In this document: positions 24,356-32,421 of the stretch, one piece after another
How the letters are laid out: each line of letters begins with the position of its first letter
Numbering within the stretch: the stretch's first letter is position 1
Translations under genes and position numbers: made by a program
Origin: Pseudolachnospira sp051055405
Lineage (GTDB): Bacteria > Bacillota > Clostridia > Lachnospirales > Lachnospiraceae
Length of the DNA: 64,000 nucleotides
NCBI RefSeq assembly: GCF_051055405.1
Contig: NZ_CP167068.1
Location: 1,860,001-1,924,000 of the forward strand
Direction of reading: 5' to 3'
The notes under the pieces: generated by a model
Databases searched by the model: none
Told to the model about the DNA's origin: nothing
What the model saw: only the letters and a program-made list of their open reading frames with translations

Positions 24356-26242
24356 CTAGCCCAATTTTACCGCGCCAAACTTGCAGCCATCCATACAGGC
24401 GCCGCACTTGATGCACTTATTCGGATCAATCACATAGGGCTTCTTAATCTCGCCGCTTATGGCTTCCACCGGACACTGTCTCGCGCACTTGCTGCATCCG
24501 CGGCAAAGTTCCGGATTAATCTGGTAAGAAAGCAGCGCTTTGCACTGACCTGCCGGGCATTTCTTATCCACCACATGGGCAATATACTCGTCGCGGAAAT
24601 ATTTGAGCGTACTGAGCACCGGATTGGGCGCCGTCTTGCCCAGTCCGCACAGAGCAGTCTGGGAAATCGTATCGGCCAATTCTTCCAGAAGTTCCAGATC
24701 CTCCATGGTGCCTTTTCCTTCTACAATCTTATTTAAGATCTCCAACATCCGCTTCGTCCCTTCTCGGCAGGGGATACATTTCCCGCAGGATTCATTCTGC
24801 GTGAAATTCATGAAGAACCGCGCCACCTCGACCATGCAGCTCTTATCGTTCATAACCACCAGGCCGCCGCTGCCGATCATTGCTCCCACTTTGTTTAAGG
24901 AATCAAAATCCATGTGCATATCCAGATGGTTTTCCTTGTCGGTAAAACACAGGCAGCCGCCGGATGGCCCGCCGATCTGAACCGCCTTAAATTCGCCGCC
25001 TTTCACACCGCCGCCAATATCAAAAATCACTTCCCGAAGCGTGGTCCCCATCGGTACCTCGATTAGTCCCGTATTATTTACATTTCCGGTCAATGCAAAC
25101 GCTTTCGTTCCGTGGTTGTTCTCTGGTCCGATGCTTCGATACCAATCCGCGCCTTTGACCAGGATCGTCGGCACATTGCAGTAAGTTTCTACGTTATTTA
25201 AAACCGTTGGCTTATCAAAAAGGCCTTTTTCTACCGTCCGAGGCGGTTTTACCCGCGGCATACCACGGTTTCCCTCGATGGAAGCCGTCAAGGCACTGCC
25301 CTCGCCGCAGACAAACGCGCCTGCTCCCTGGCTGATATGTAAATGAAAATCAAAGCCGGACCCCAGAATATTTTCGCCTAAAATCCCATAGTTTTCCGCC
25401 TGGCGGATTGCCTCGGAAAGCCGGGATACCGCCAATGGATACTCAGCGCGGACATAGATATACCCCTCATGCGCTTTGGTCGCGACGGCCGCCACCATCA
25501 TGCCCTCGATCACACGGTGCGGATCTCCTTCCATCATGCTTCGATCCATAAAAGCGCCAGGATCTCCTTCATCGCCGTTACAGACCACATATTTCACCGG
25601 TTCCGGCTGGGCCAATACCTGCGCCCACTTCCGGCCGGTCGGGAACCCTCCGCCCCCACGTCCGCGCAGGCAGGATTTACTGATCTCATCCACAATCTCT
25701 TCCGGCTGCATGTCAAATAATGCCTTGGTCAAAGCCATATATCCGCCCACGGCGATATATTCCTTGATGGATTCCGCATTGATGTGACCGCAGTGCTCCA
25801 AAGCCAAGCGGGTCTGCTGCTTATAAAAAGGAATATCCTCCTGCTTCTCATAGGCTTTCCCTTCCGCATCCCGATACACCAACCGCTCCACAACTTCATC
25901 GCCAATAATACTCTTCTCCAGAATCTCCTCGCAATCTTCCACCTTTACATGGATGTAAAGCCACCCCATCGGCTCGATGCGAAGCAAGGGCCCCATCTCG
26001 CAAAATCCATGACAGCCGCTGCGCTTTAAGCCCACGGTCTCATGGGGCTCCTTTTCCAAAATTAGGGAGCAGGGAACATTCCGCTGTTCCATCAACTCTT
26101 TCAATCGCTCATAAATATCAAGAGAACCGCCTGCCACGCAGCCGGTTCCTGCGCAAATCAAAATCTGCTTCTTCTGGCTGGCTAAGGATTCCCGATACGC
26201 CAGCCGCGCCAATTCCAGTTCCTGACGGGATTTAAACTTCAT
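24356..26242 (-). CDS. NuoF-like NADH-oxidising subunit of hydrogenase (HydB/HndC)
   Basis: A 628-aa subunit that exchanges electrons with NAD(H). An N-terminal thioredoxin-like [2Fe-2S] domain (CAGTGCVAGGSLDIYERL) is followed by the FMN/NAD site (RGRGGGGFPTGRKW and CNGDEGDPGAFMDRS), a SLBB domain, the [4Fe-4S] NuoF C-terminal domain (ESCGKCIPCREGTKRML) and an extra two-cluster ferredoxin (CRGCSKCARQCP and CIKCGACMDGC). This extended form is characteristic of trimeric hydrogenases. It overlaps the NuoE-like gene by 11 bases. Confidence 0.95.
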   Translation of the reverse strand: MKFKSRQELELARLAYRESLASQKKQILICAGTGCVAGGSLDIYERLKELMEQRNVPCSLILEKEPHETVGLKRSGCHGFCEMGPLLRIEPMGWLYIHVKVEDCEEILEKSIIGDEVVERLVYRDAEGKAYEKQEDIPFYKQQTRLALEHCGHINAESIKEYIAVGGYMALTKALFDMQPEEIVDEISKSCLRGRGGGGFPTGRKWAQVLAQPEPVKYVVCNGDEGDPGAFMDRSMMEGDPHRVIEGMMVAAVATKAHEGYIYVRAEYPLAVSRLSEAIRQAENYGILGENILGSGFDFHLHISQGAGAFVCGEGSALTASIEGNRGMPRVKPPRTVEKGLFDKPTVLNNVETYCNVPTILVKGADWYRSIGPENNHGTKAFALTGNVNNTGLIEVPMGTTLREVIFDIGGGVKGGEFKAVQIGGPSGGCLCFTDKENHLDMHMDFDSLNKVGAMIGSGGLVVMNDKSCMVEVARFFMNFTQNESCGKCIPCREGTKRMLEILNKIVEGKGTMEDLELLEELADTISQTALCGLGKTAPNPVLSTLKYFRDEYIAHVVDKKCPAGQCKALLSYQINPELCRGCSKCARQCPVEAISGEIKKPYVIDPNKCIKCGACMDGCKFGAVKLG

Positions 26243-26717
26243 GTGCAGCTTCCTCCTTCAGTTCCGCAACCAATTCCCTCGCCTTTTCCGGGGTCATCGC
26301 TGGATGCACTTTATCATTTACCGTACAAACCGGCGCCAGACCGCACGCCCCCAGACAGGACACGGTCTCCAGGGTAAACAGCATATCCTCCGTGGTTGGT
26401 TTCTCCGCCGATACACCGAGCTGCGCCCGGAATTCTTCCAAAATCGGAATCGACTTCCGCACATGACACGCCGTGCCGTCACAGACTTTAATCACATATT
26501 TCCCCTTCGGCTCCAAGGAAAAGTTTTCATAAAACGTAGCTACGCCGTAAATCTTCGCCTCGCTTAGTTTCAACTTCTTGGCAATATAGCGAAGCATCTC
26601 CTCCGGCAGATAACGGTATTCCGCCTGAATCGCCTGCATCACAGCAATGACGGAAGCCGGATCGTAATGATGCGCTTTTAATATTGCATCCAACTTCTTT
26701 TGTTCTTCTTTTTGCAC
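26232..26717 (-). CDS. NuoE-like [2Fe-2S] subunit of hydrogenase (HydC/HndA)
   Basis: A 161-aa thioredoxin-like ferredoxin subunit. The four Cys ligands are in VCDGTACHVRKS and SCLGACGLAP. GTG at 26717 is chosen because AGGAGG stands seven bases upstream; the alternative TTG is three bases away. It is the first gene of the operon and overlaps the NuoF-like gene. It completes the NADH-binding pair for the [FeFe] hydrogenase. Confidence 0.94.
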   Translation of the reverse strand: MQKEEQKKLDAILKAHHYDPASVIAVMQAIQAEYRYLPEEMLRYIAKKLKLSEAKIYGVATFYENFSLEPKGKYVIKVCDGTACHVRKSIPILEEFRAQLGVSAEKPTTEDMLFTLETVSCLGACGLAPVCTVNDKVHPAMTPEKARELVAELKEEAAHEV

Positions 26718-26763
26718 CAAATTTCCTCCTCTCAAATGCGCGCTTTTGTGGTAAAAGGCACAT

Positions 26764-26803
26764 AAAAAGTTTGTGTTCCATCTATATCAGATGAAACACA
26801 AAC
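26764..26803 (-). terminator. Hairpin with U-tract in front of the hydrogenase operon
   Basis: On the minus strand GTTTGTGTTTCATCT (26803-26789) pairs with AGATGGAACACAAAC (26783-26769, one mismatch), followed by five U. It would end lacI transcription, or act as an attenuator if the hydrogenase promoter lies above it at the Rex-like box. Confidence 0.85.
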
Positions 26804-26834
26804 GTCATCTTCGTCTATTTAGCTTAGCATAAGT

Positions 26835-26852
26835 TTGTGAAAAGATCAACAA
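26835..26852. promoter_or_regulatory. Candidate Rex-binding site
   Basis: TTGTGAAAAGATCAACAA matches the form TTGTNNA-N4-TNNACAA of the NADH-sensing repressor Rex. It sits between the lacI stop and the hydrogenase hairpin. Rex control of hydrogenase genes is established in Clostridia; binding here is inferred. Confidence 0.5.
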
Positions 26853-26879
26853 TTTTTTATTCCATCTCCTGCGCCTTCA

Positions 26880-27941
26880 TCACTCGCCAGCCAAAGGCTG
26901 CTTTTTGCCTGCCGGCGGAAGAATTTTTGCCACGCTGGCGCGCGGGAGCAGACTTGTCCCGATATCCACTTTTAGGGACTGAGAACGAGGATTTTCTATC
27001 TTGGTGAGAAGAAGTTCTATCGCGGAAGGCCCAAACAGGGAAAGCGGTACCGCCACTGTTGTGAGAGGCGGGTCCACCAGACGACAGATGGGACGGTCGT
27101 CAAAACCAATGATCGAGACATCCTCTGGGATGGAAAATCCATGCCGTTTTAACGCCTGCATGGCATAACAGGCGAGCAAATCATTGTCCGCCAAAAATGC
27201 CGTCGGCAGTGAATGATGCTCCAAATAATGATCCATGGCAGCGTTTACCGCTGGCTCCGAATAGCCGGCTTCCAAAACATGATCGGGATGAAAGATAAGC
27301 CCCATCTCCTCCTGCTGGCGCAGATACTCCCGGAAACGTTCTTTGAAACTGGTGATGGAAACCCTACTTTTGATATAGCCGATGTCACGATGCCCCATCT
27401 CATAGAGATATCGCATCGCTTTATAAATTCCCTGGCTATTATTGATCGCCACACAGTCCACATCCCTTGTCTGAAAGGAATTATCCAACAGAACAAAAGG
27501 AACCGGCGTGTGGATAAAAATTTCCAGGTCATCCTCATACATCTCCACAGCATATACCAAAAAGCCACGGCAATTACTCTCCAGCAGTAAGGCCTCTTGC
27601 TCCTTTCGTGACAACTCCCTGTCCAGATAGACGAATTTCAAGTCATAATTCTGCGCTTTTAAAGCAGCCGTAATCCCTTCTAAGGTATAGTTAAAAAAAG
27701 GCGACTCCGTGATAATATCGCCAAAGCGCTTGTAGACGACAAATCCAACCGTTTCTTTTTTCGGCGGAGTCTGCGCTAAAATAGGACCTTTCAAAAGATA
27801 CTCGCAGTGAAGTTCTTTTATCTTATCTAAAATCTGTGTCCGGGTCTTGTCGCTGACACCCGGCCTATTATTTAATACAATCGAGAGTGTAGATGCGGAA
27901 ACGCCAAGCATTTCCGCAATGTCCTTTGCTCTGAGCGTCAT
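26880..27941 (-). CDS. LacI-family transcriptional regulator
   Basis: A 353-aa repressor. The N-terminal LacI HTH (MTLRAKDIAEMLGVSASTLSIVLNNRPGVSDKTR) is unambiguous, though LSIVLNNRPGV is used where most members have VSRVLNNRPGV. A periplasmic-binding-protein-like sensor domain follows (DCVAINNSQGIYKAMRYL, GHRDIGYI and DVSIIGFDDRP). It faces the sugar operon across an intergenic region with a long inverted repeat, so it is the likely local repressor, responding to a sugar. The effector is unknown. Confidence 0.93.
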   Translation of the reverse strand: MTLRAKDIAEMLGVSASTLSIVLNNRPGVSDKTRTQILDKIKELHCEYLLKGPILAQTPPKKETVGFVVYKRFGDIITESPFFNYTLEGITAALKAQNYDLKFVYLDRELSRKEQEALLLESNCRGFLVYAVEMYEDDLEIFIHTPVPFVLLDNSFQTRDVDCVAINNSQGIYKAMRYLYEMGHRDIGYIKSRVSITSFKERFREYLRQQEEMGLIFHPDHVLEAGYSEPAVNAAMDHYLEHHSLPTAFLADNDLLACYAMQALKRHGFSIPEDVSIIGFDDRPICRLVDPPLTTVAVPLSLFGPSAIELLLTKIENPRSQSLKVDIGTSLLPRASVAKILPPAGKKQPLAGE

Positions 27942-28227
27942 AGGCTCCCTCCTTTTCTCAAAGTATTTTACTAAACTTTTTTTTAAAATACAAGCCGTTT
28001 TCCATTCTTATTGGGCTGGAATAACACTCATGGCGTCATAATCACCAAACGTTGCAATAATTTAGTAAATTTAATATCAATATTACTAAATTATTTATTG
28101 ACTTTTTAGTATGATCATGTTACGTTTTATCCATCCCTTCCATGGACCGTTTGCGTCCTTGCCAACGGAAGGGAACCCATTCAACCAATATGCGGTATCA
28201 AGCAGAAAAGGAAAGGAGTTATATACT
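27942..28227. other. Divergent control region of lacI and the sugar operon
   Basis: AT-rich control region. It holds TTTACTAAA (27967-27975) close to lacI, a 13-bp inverted repeat at 28056-28095 and a candidate -35 TTGACT (28098-28103); the -10 is not clear. No gene is seen. The rightward transcript from here now runs into IS110. Confidence 0.6.
28056..28095. promoter_or_regulatory. Inverted repeat, candidate LacI-family operator
   Basis: AATAATTTAGTAA (28056-28068) and TTACTAAATTATT (28083-28095) are exact reverse complements separated by 14 bases, directly before a -35-like TTGACT. A further TTTACTAAA is at 27967. The repeated TTTAGTAAA core is the best candidate for the local repressor's binding sites. 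Confidence 0.55.
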
Positions 28228-28269
28228 GTGAAAGAAAGTAGAGGACAGCCAATAAATGGTACACTTTAA
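28228..28269 (+). pseudogene. Possible 5' remnant of the operon's original first gene
   Basis: AAAGGAG (28212-28218) is followed at nine bases by GTG at 28228 and 13 codons before a stop. This is a good translation start with no gene behind it: the frame runs straight into the IS110 end. It is probably the cut-off start of a gene interrupted or deleted by IS110; the protein cannot be identified from so few residues. Confidence 0.5.
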
Positions 28270-28278
28270 CAAGCTGTC

Positions 28279-29496
28279 TTATGGCAGCCTTTGAAAAAAT
28301 GTATTGTTACAAAGTGTTAAGAAGCTAATTGCGATTCGGAAATTCTTGTATAAGTCGGTCGGATTCCATGCTTCACCAGTAGACAGCATCTGGTAGATAG
28401 CAGTGAGAATCATCCGGGCGATGGCAATAATGGCTCGTTTTTTACCACGGCGCTTCACAATACGTTCATATTTCTGCTTATAGTAAGGAGATTTATCAGA
28501 TTTCACGGCTGCATGAGCGACTTGCACCAATGCAGGTTTGAGGTATACACCGGCACGTGTTATCCTGACAGATTTCTTTTTACCAGCAGACTCATTGCTG
28601 CCGGGAGTTAATCCCGCCCAACAGCAGAGGCGTTTGGAATTAGAAAACGGAGTCATATCAGTACCAATCTCGGAGATAACAGTGACTGCACTGTTACGGT
28701 CAACACCCGGAATGGTACACAGTAACTGGACAGCATTTTCATAAGGAGCAATCAAAGAATCAAGCATAGTGTCTATATCATTTATCGTAGATGTGATATA
28801 ATCCAGATGTGCGCGGACGAGGCGCATACGATATTTTTGGGAGTCAGTCATCTGGTACCCTTCGATGGATTCAATGACACTGTCAGACTTCTTCTTTAGG
28901 GAACGGAGGAGTCTGGAGGCTATTTCTTCGTGGCTGATGGAACCCGTGGTTTGCTCGATCAGGTAATCAATAACAGATACAGCTGATTTCCCAAAGATAT
29001 CGGAAACAACCGAATCTAATGCGACATTACAGACAGTAAGAGCATTCTGGTATCTATTCTTTTCGCTGGTACGGCAGGAAGTCAGCTTGTAACGATATCT
29101 TGTGAATTCGCGCAAGATACGGATTGGTTTACAAGGGATATAGCTTCCTGGAACCAGACCTAATCGAAACAAATCCCCAATCCATTTGGAATCTTTTGTA
29201 TCATCCTTATTTCCTTTAACTGCCGTTACCCATTTGGGGTTGGCAATAGTGACGTTGATATCGTCCTCCAAAAGGTTGAATACAGGAACCCAGTATTTAC
29301 CGGTAGATTCCATACAGACGTCCCGACATTGGTTTTCAATTAGCCAATTTTTGAATTGCAGGATAGAATTGTTGAAGGTAGAGAAACGCTTTTTTTGATA
29401 AGAAGGTTCTATACCGGAAGTGGTTTTGATGATTGTGGCAACGAGAAAAGATTTGTGAACATCGACACCACAGCAGGTTTGGTAAACAACTTTCAT
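28279..29496 (-). CDS. IS110-family transposase (DEDD recombinase)
   Basis: A 405-aa transposase. The N-terminal RuvC-like DEDD domain begins VVYQTCCGVDVHKSFLVATI (first Asp), with CMESTGKYWVPVFNLLE and NPKWVTAVKGNKDDTKDSKW giving the Glu and Asp residues. The C-terminal Transposase_20 domain is CTIPGVDRNSAVTVISEIGT, then CCWAGLTPGSNESAGKKKS, with the family's Ser nucleophile. The ATG at 29496 follows AAAGGAG. All motifs look intact, so the element could be active. Confidence 0.94.
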   Translation of the reverse strand: MKVVYQTCCGVDVHKSFLVATIIKTTSGIEPSYQKKRFSTFNNSILQFKNWLIENQCRDVCMESTGKYWVPVFNLLEDDINVTIANPKWVTAVKGNKDDTKDSKWIGDLFRLGLVPGSYIPCKPIRILREFTRYRYKLTSCRTSEKNRYQNALTVCNVALDSVVSDIFGKSAVSVIDYLIEQTTGSISHEEIASRLLRSLKKKSDSVIESIEGYQMTDSQKYRMRLVRAHLDYITSTINDIDTMLDSLIAPYENAVQLLCTIPGVDRNSAVTVISEIGTDMTPFSNSKRLCCWAGLTPGSNESAGKKKSVRITRAGVYLKPALVQVAHAAVKSDKSPYYKQKYERIVKRRGKKRAIIAIARMILTAIYQMLSTGEAWNPTDLYKNFRIAISFLTLCNNTFFQRLP

Positions 29497-29499
29497 GGT

Positions 29500-29700
29500 C
29501 AAAACTCCTTTCAAGATGAGATAAAGAAGCCATTGACTGTTCCACCACACATTTAACAGAGAAGTTAAAACAATTCTTACTGTACGGTCTAAAAGAGCCA
29601 CTTATTTGTGCTTGAAAGATGAAACTTACACGGATTACCATGCTGTCTAAAACCGAAGAAAGTCTTTACGACTCACCTCCCCGTGCTTTGTAGTATAGCT
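29500..29700 (-). ncRNA. Candidate IS110 bridge RNA region
   Basis: About 200 bases of non-coding sequence lie upstream of the transposase, where recent work places the bridge RNA that pairs with donor and target DNA. A TATACT -10-like box is at 29697-29692. Loops and guide segments cannot be assigned by eye, so only the region is called. Confidence 0.4.
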
Positions 29701-29791
29701 TCTTTAACAATTATTTTATCAGTAACGTGGAGGATTAAAAGACTTTCATTACTATTTGTGCCGCCGACTTGGCGGCGGAATGGAGATTACC

Positions 29792-30835
29792 ATGAAGGGA
29801 AAAATGAAGGTATGCGTATTGACAGGGAAACGGAAACTAGAGTGGGTGGAACGCGACATCCCACAGCCAGGGCCAGGCGAATTGCAGATCAAGCTGGAAT
29901 ATGTCGGCGTATGCGGTTCCGATCTTCACTTTTATGAAGAGGGCTGCCTTGCCAACTGGACCTTGGATGGGCCTTTAGCCCTTGGTCATGAACCAGGCGG
30001 TATCGTCACCGCCCTTGGCGAAGGAGTCCACGGATTTGCCATTGGAGATAAAGTTTCTTTGGAACCAGCCGTTCCCTGTGGAACATGCGAGGAATGCCGG
30101 AAAGGCCTTTATAATCTTTGTTCTAACATCAAAATGCTGGCTATTCCCCATGAAAAGGACGGCGTCAATGCAGAATATTGCGTCCATGACGCCTCTATGT
30201 GCTATAAACTGCCCGAACAGGTATCTACCTTGGAAGGCGCTATGATCGAACCGCTGGCCGTGGGTCTTCATGGAACAGAACTATCCAACGCAAAAGTTGG
30301 GGAGACCGCCGTGATTCTCGGTTCGGGGTGCATTGGACTCTGTACGCTGCTTGCGCTGAAGGCCAGAGGGGTATCGGAGATCTATGTGGCGGACGTCATG
30401 GAAAAGCGGCTGAAAAAAGCGCTGGAACTTGGCGCTTCCAAAGTGTTCTTAAGTCCTAAGGAATCCATCGAAGATTTCGTGAAGACCCTTCCTGGAGGCG
30501 GCGTGGATCATGTCTATGAATGCGCCGGCAATCGTGCGACCACGCTTCAAACCTGCCGTCTGATCAAACGCGGCGGAAAAGTAACCTTAACCGGCGTCTC
30601 TCCGGAACCAGTATTGGAGCTTGATATCGCTTCTCTAAACGCCAAGGAAGGAACGATTTACTCAGTATATCGTTATCGGAATTTATGGCCAAAAGCAATC
30701 GCAGCGGTAGCATCCGGAAGAATTCCGGTGAAAGAAATTGTCTCTCATATATTTGACTTTAAAGATTGTATCGAGGCGACGGAATATAGTTTAACCCACA
30801 AAGACGAAGTGGTAAAAGCAGTCATCAAAATGTGA
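29792..30835 (+). CDS. Zinc-dependent alcohol/polyol dehydrogenase (MDR family)
   Basis: A 347-aa medium-chain dehydrogenase, closest in layout to sorbitol/xylitol dehydrogenases. The catalytic zinc site is GVCGSDLHFYEEG and LGHEPGGIV; the structural zinc has four Cys in CGTCEECRKGLYNLC. The Rossmann motif is VILGSGCIGLCTLLAL, with an acidic residue at the following strand end (IYVADVMEK) that predicts NAD(H). ATG at 29792 follows GGAG. It is the first complete gene of the sugar operon and might interconvert the sugar with its polyol. Substrate is inferred. Confidence 0.88.
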   Translation: MKGKMKVCVLTGKRKLEWVERDIPQPGPGELQIKLEYVGVCGSDLHFYEEGCLANWTLDGPLALGHEPGGIVTALGEGVHGFAIGDKVSLEPAVPCGTCEECRKGLYNLCSNIKMLAIPHEKDGVNAEYCVHDASMCYKLPEQVSTLEGAMIEPLAVGLHGTELSNAKVGETAVILGSGCIGLCTLLALKARGVSEIYVADVMEKRLKKALELGASKVFLSPKESIEDFVKTLPGGGVDHVYECAGNRATTLQTCRLIKRGGKVTLTGVSPEPVLELDIASLNAKEGTIYSVYRYRNLWPKAIAAVASGRIPVKEIVSHIFDFKDCIEATEYSLTHKDEVVKAVIKM

Positions 30836-30863
30836 AAATCCCAAAATAAAAGGAGCAAGCTCC

Positions 30864-32402
30864 ATGAATTATATCCCAAAATCAGTAGAAAAATGGGGAG
30901 TCTTTGAGATATCCTGCTCTGGAAGAACCGATGGGAATCCCTTTACGGATTACAACATCCGCGGGCATTTTACCAACGGCGCCGAGTCGGTGGAGACGGA
31001 CGGTTTTTATGACGGAGATGGAATCTATAAGGTTCGTTTTATGCCGTCCTTTGAAGGCGAATACCAATTTTCCGTGACAGGTACATTTTCCGAAGAACCC
31101 ATTCGCGGCAGCTTTATGGTTACTCCCCCTTCCCCAGACAACCATGGCCCGGTACGTTCCGCTAATCAGTTTCATTTTTCTTACGAGGATGGTTCCCCTT
31201 ATTATCCCCTTGGAACCACCTGCTATGTCTGGGAACTCCAAAACGATGAGCGGATTGCCGAAACGTTAGATATGTTAAAAGAATCCGGCTTCAACAAACT
31301 TCGCTTTTGCCTGTTTCCTAAACATTATAACTACAACCTAGGCGAGCCCCGCTCCTACCCTTATGAAGGGACTCCCATGAATAGCAGCGTGCTAACGGAA
31401 GAAAACTGGAGCGATTATACAGAAAACGCCCCTGGGAATCACTGGGATTTCACCCGCTTTCATCCGGCGCATTTTCAGCATATCGAACGCTGTATCGCAG
31501 CACTGGGAGAAATCGGTGTGGAAGCGGATCTGATCGTCATGCACCCCTACGACCGCTGGGGATTCTCCTGTATGACGCCCGAGCAGGATGAGCTCTACTG
31601 GAAGTATGTTGTCGCCCGTTTTGCTGCCTATCGCAATGTCTGGTGGTCGCTGGCCAATGAATACGATCTCCTCCGGCACAAGTCTCTGGCGGACTGGGAA
31701 CGCTATGCGAAAATTCTCTGCCAGAAGGATCCTTATCATCATTTGCGCTCGATCCACAACTGCGGCCCTCATTACGATCATACGCGTCCCTGGATCACCC
31801 ACTGCAGTATTCAGCGTCAAGACCTCTATAAAACCGCGGAACTGACAGACGAATGGCGCATCCGTTATCAAAAGCCTGTTGTGCTGGACGAGATTGCTTA
31901 TGAAGGAAATCTTCCCTTCGGCTGGGGAAACATCACCGGAGAGGAAATGATCCGCCGTTTCTGGGAAGCGGCCATGCGCGGCGGCTACCCAGGCCATGGC
32001 GAAACCTATTTGACCCCCGAACGAATCCTCTGGTGGTCCCACGGAGGAAAACTAAAAGGGGAGAGCTGGAAGCGAATCGCATTTTTGTCCCGCATCCTAT
32101 ACCAAACCCCTGGTATCGGCCTGGCGCCCGCCAAAGGAAATTGGGACGATGTCTGTGCAGTCCCGGAGGATGCGCTCCGCGCCGCCCAGACCGGATACCG
32201 TATCTATTATTATAGCTTCATGCGCCCCTGTTTTCGGGAGTTTTATTTTGACGATACCGCAAAATACCAGGTGGAAGTGATCGACACCTGGAATATGACC
32301 ATCGAGAATCAAGGCGTCTTCCAGGGCAAATTTCAAATCAACCTTCCCGGCAGGCAGTTTATGGCGATCCGCCTGCAAAAGGCAGCCATGGAAGCGTCTT
32401 AA
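30864..32402 (+). CDS. Apiosidase-like glycoside hydrolase (DUF5060/DUF4038/DUF5605)
   Basis: A 512-aa hydrolase in three parts: an N-terminal DUF5060 beta domain (residues about 1-85), a TIM barrel of the DUF4038 apiosidase-like kind (from HFSYEDGSPYYPLGTTCYVW, through NKLRFCLFPKHYNYN, to WWSLANEYDLLRHKS with an acid Glu in NEYD, and PVVLDEIAYEG with a second Glu), and a DUF5605-like C-terminal beta domain (YQVEVIDTWNMTI). There is no signal peptide, so it would act in the cytoplasm on imported glycosides. DUF4038 relatives include GH140 apiosidases. It lies 28 bases behind the dehydrogenase. Confidence 0.85.
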   Translation: MNYIPKSVEKWGVFEISCSGRTDGNPFTDYNIRGHFTNGAESVETDGFYDGDGIYKVRFMPSFEGEYQFSVTGTFSEEPIRGSFMVTPPSPDNHGPVRSANQFHFSYEDGSPYYPLGTTCYVWELQNDERIAETLDMLKESGFNKLRFCLFPKHYNYNLGEPRSYPYEGTPMNSSVLTEENWSDYTENAPGNHWDFTRFHPAHFQHIERCIAALGEIGVEADLIVMHPYDRWGFSCMTPEQDELYWKYVVARFAAYRNVWWSLANEYDLLRHKSLADWERYAKILCQKDPYHHLRSIHNCGPHYDHTRPWITHCSIQRQDLYKTAELTDEWRIRYQKPVVLDEIAYEGNLPFGWGNITGEEMIRRFWEAAMRGGYPGHGETYLTPERILWWSHGGKLKGESWKRIAFLSRILYQTPGIGLAPAKGNWDDVCAVPEDALRAAQTGYRIYYYSFMRPCFREFYFDDTAKYQVEVIDTWNMTIENQGVFQGKFQINLPGRQFMAIRLQKAAMEAS

Positions 32403-32421
32403 TATCTGACAGGAGGATAAC

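Larger units (their letters stand above)
28240..29710 (-). mobile_element. IS110-family insertion sequence
   Basis: The element contains a complete IS110 transposase and about 200 bases of non-coding sequence upstream of it. IS110 elements lack long terminal repeats and target duplications, so the ends are approximate. The left limit is set by the broken reading frame near 28228-28269 and the right one by the untranslated region before the dehydrogenase gene. Its insertion separates the sugar operon from its likely promoter. Confidence 0.75.

Noticed and set aside
28101..28126. Exact -10 box for the sugar operon promoter
   Set aside because: TACGTT at the right distance is a poor match and TATGAT is too close to the -35, so no -10 is claimed.
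29683..29937. Possible short gene at the right edge of IS110
   Set aside because: The frame runs out of register into the dehydrogenase and has no ribosome site or known motif.
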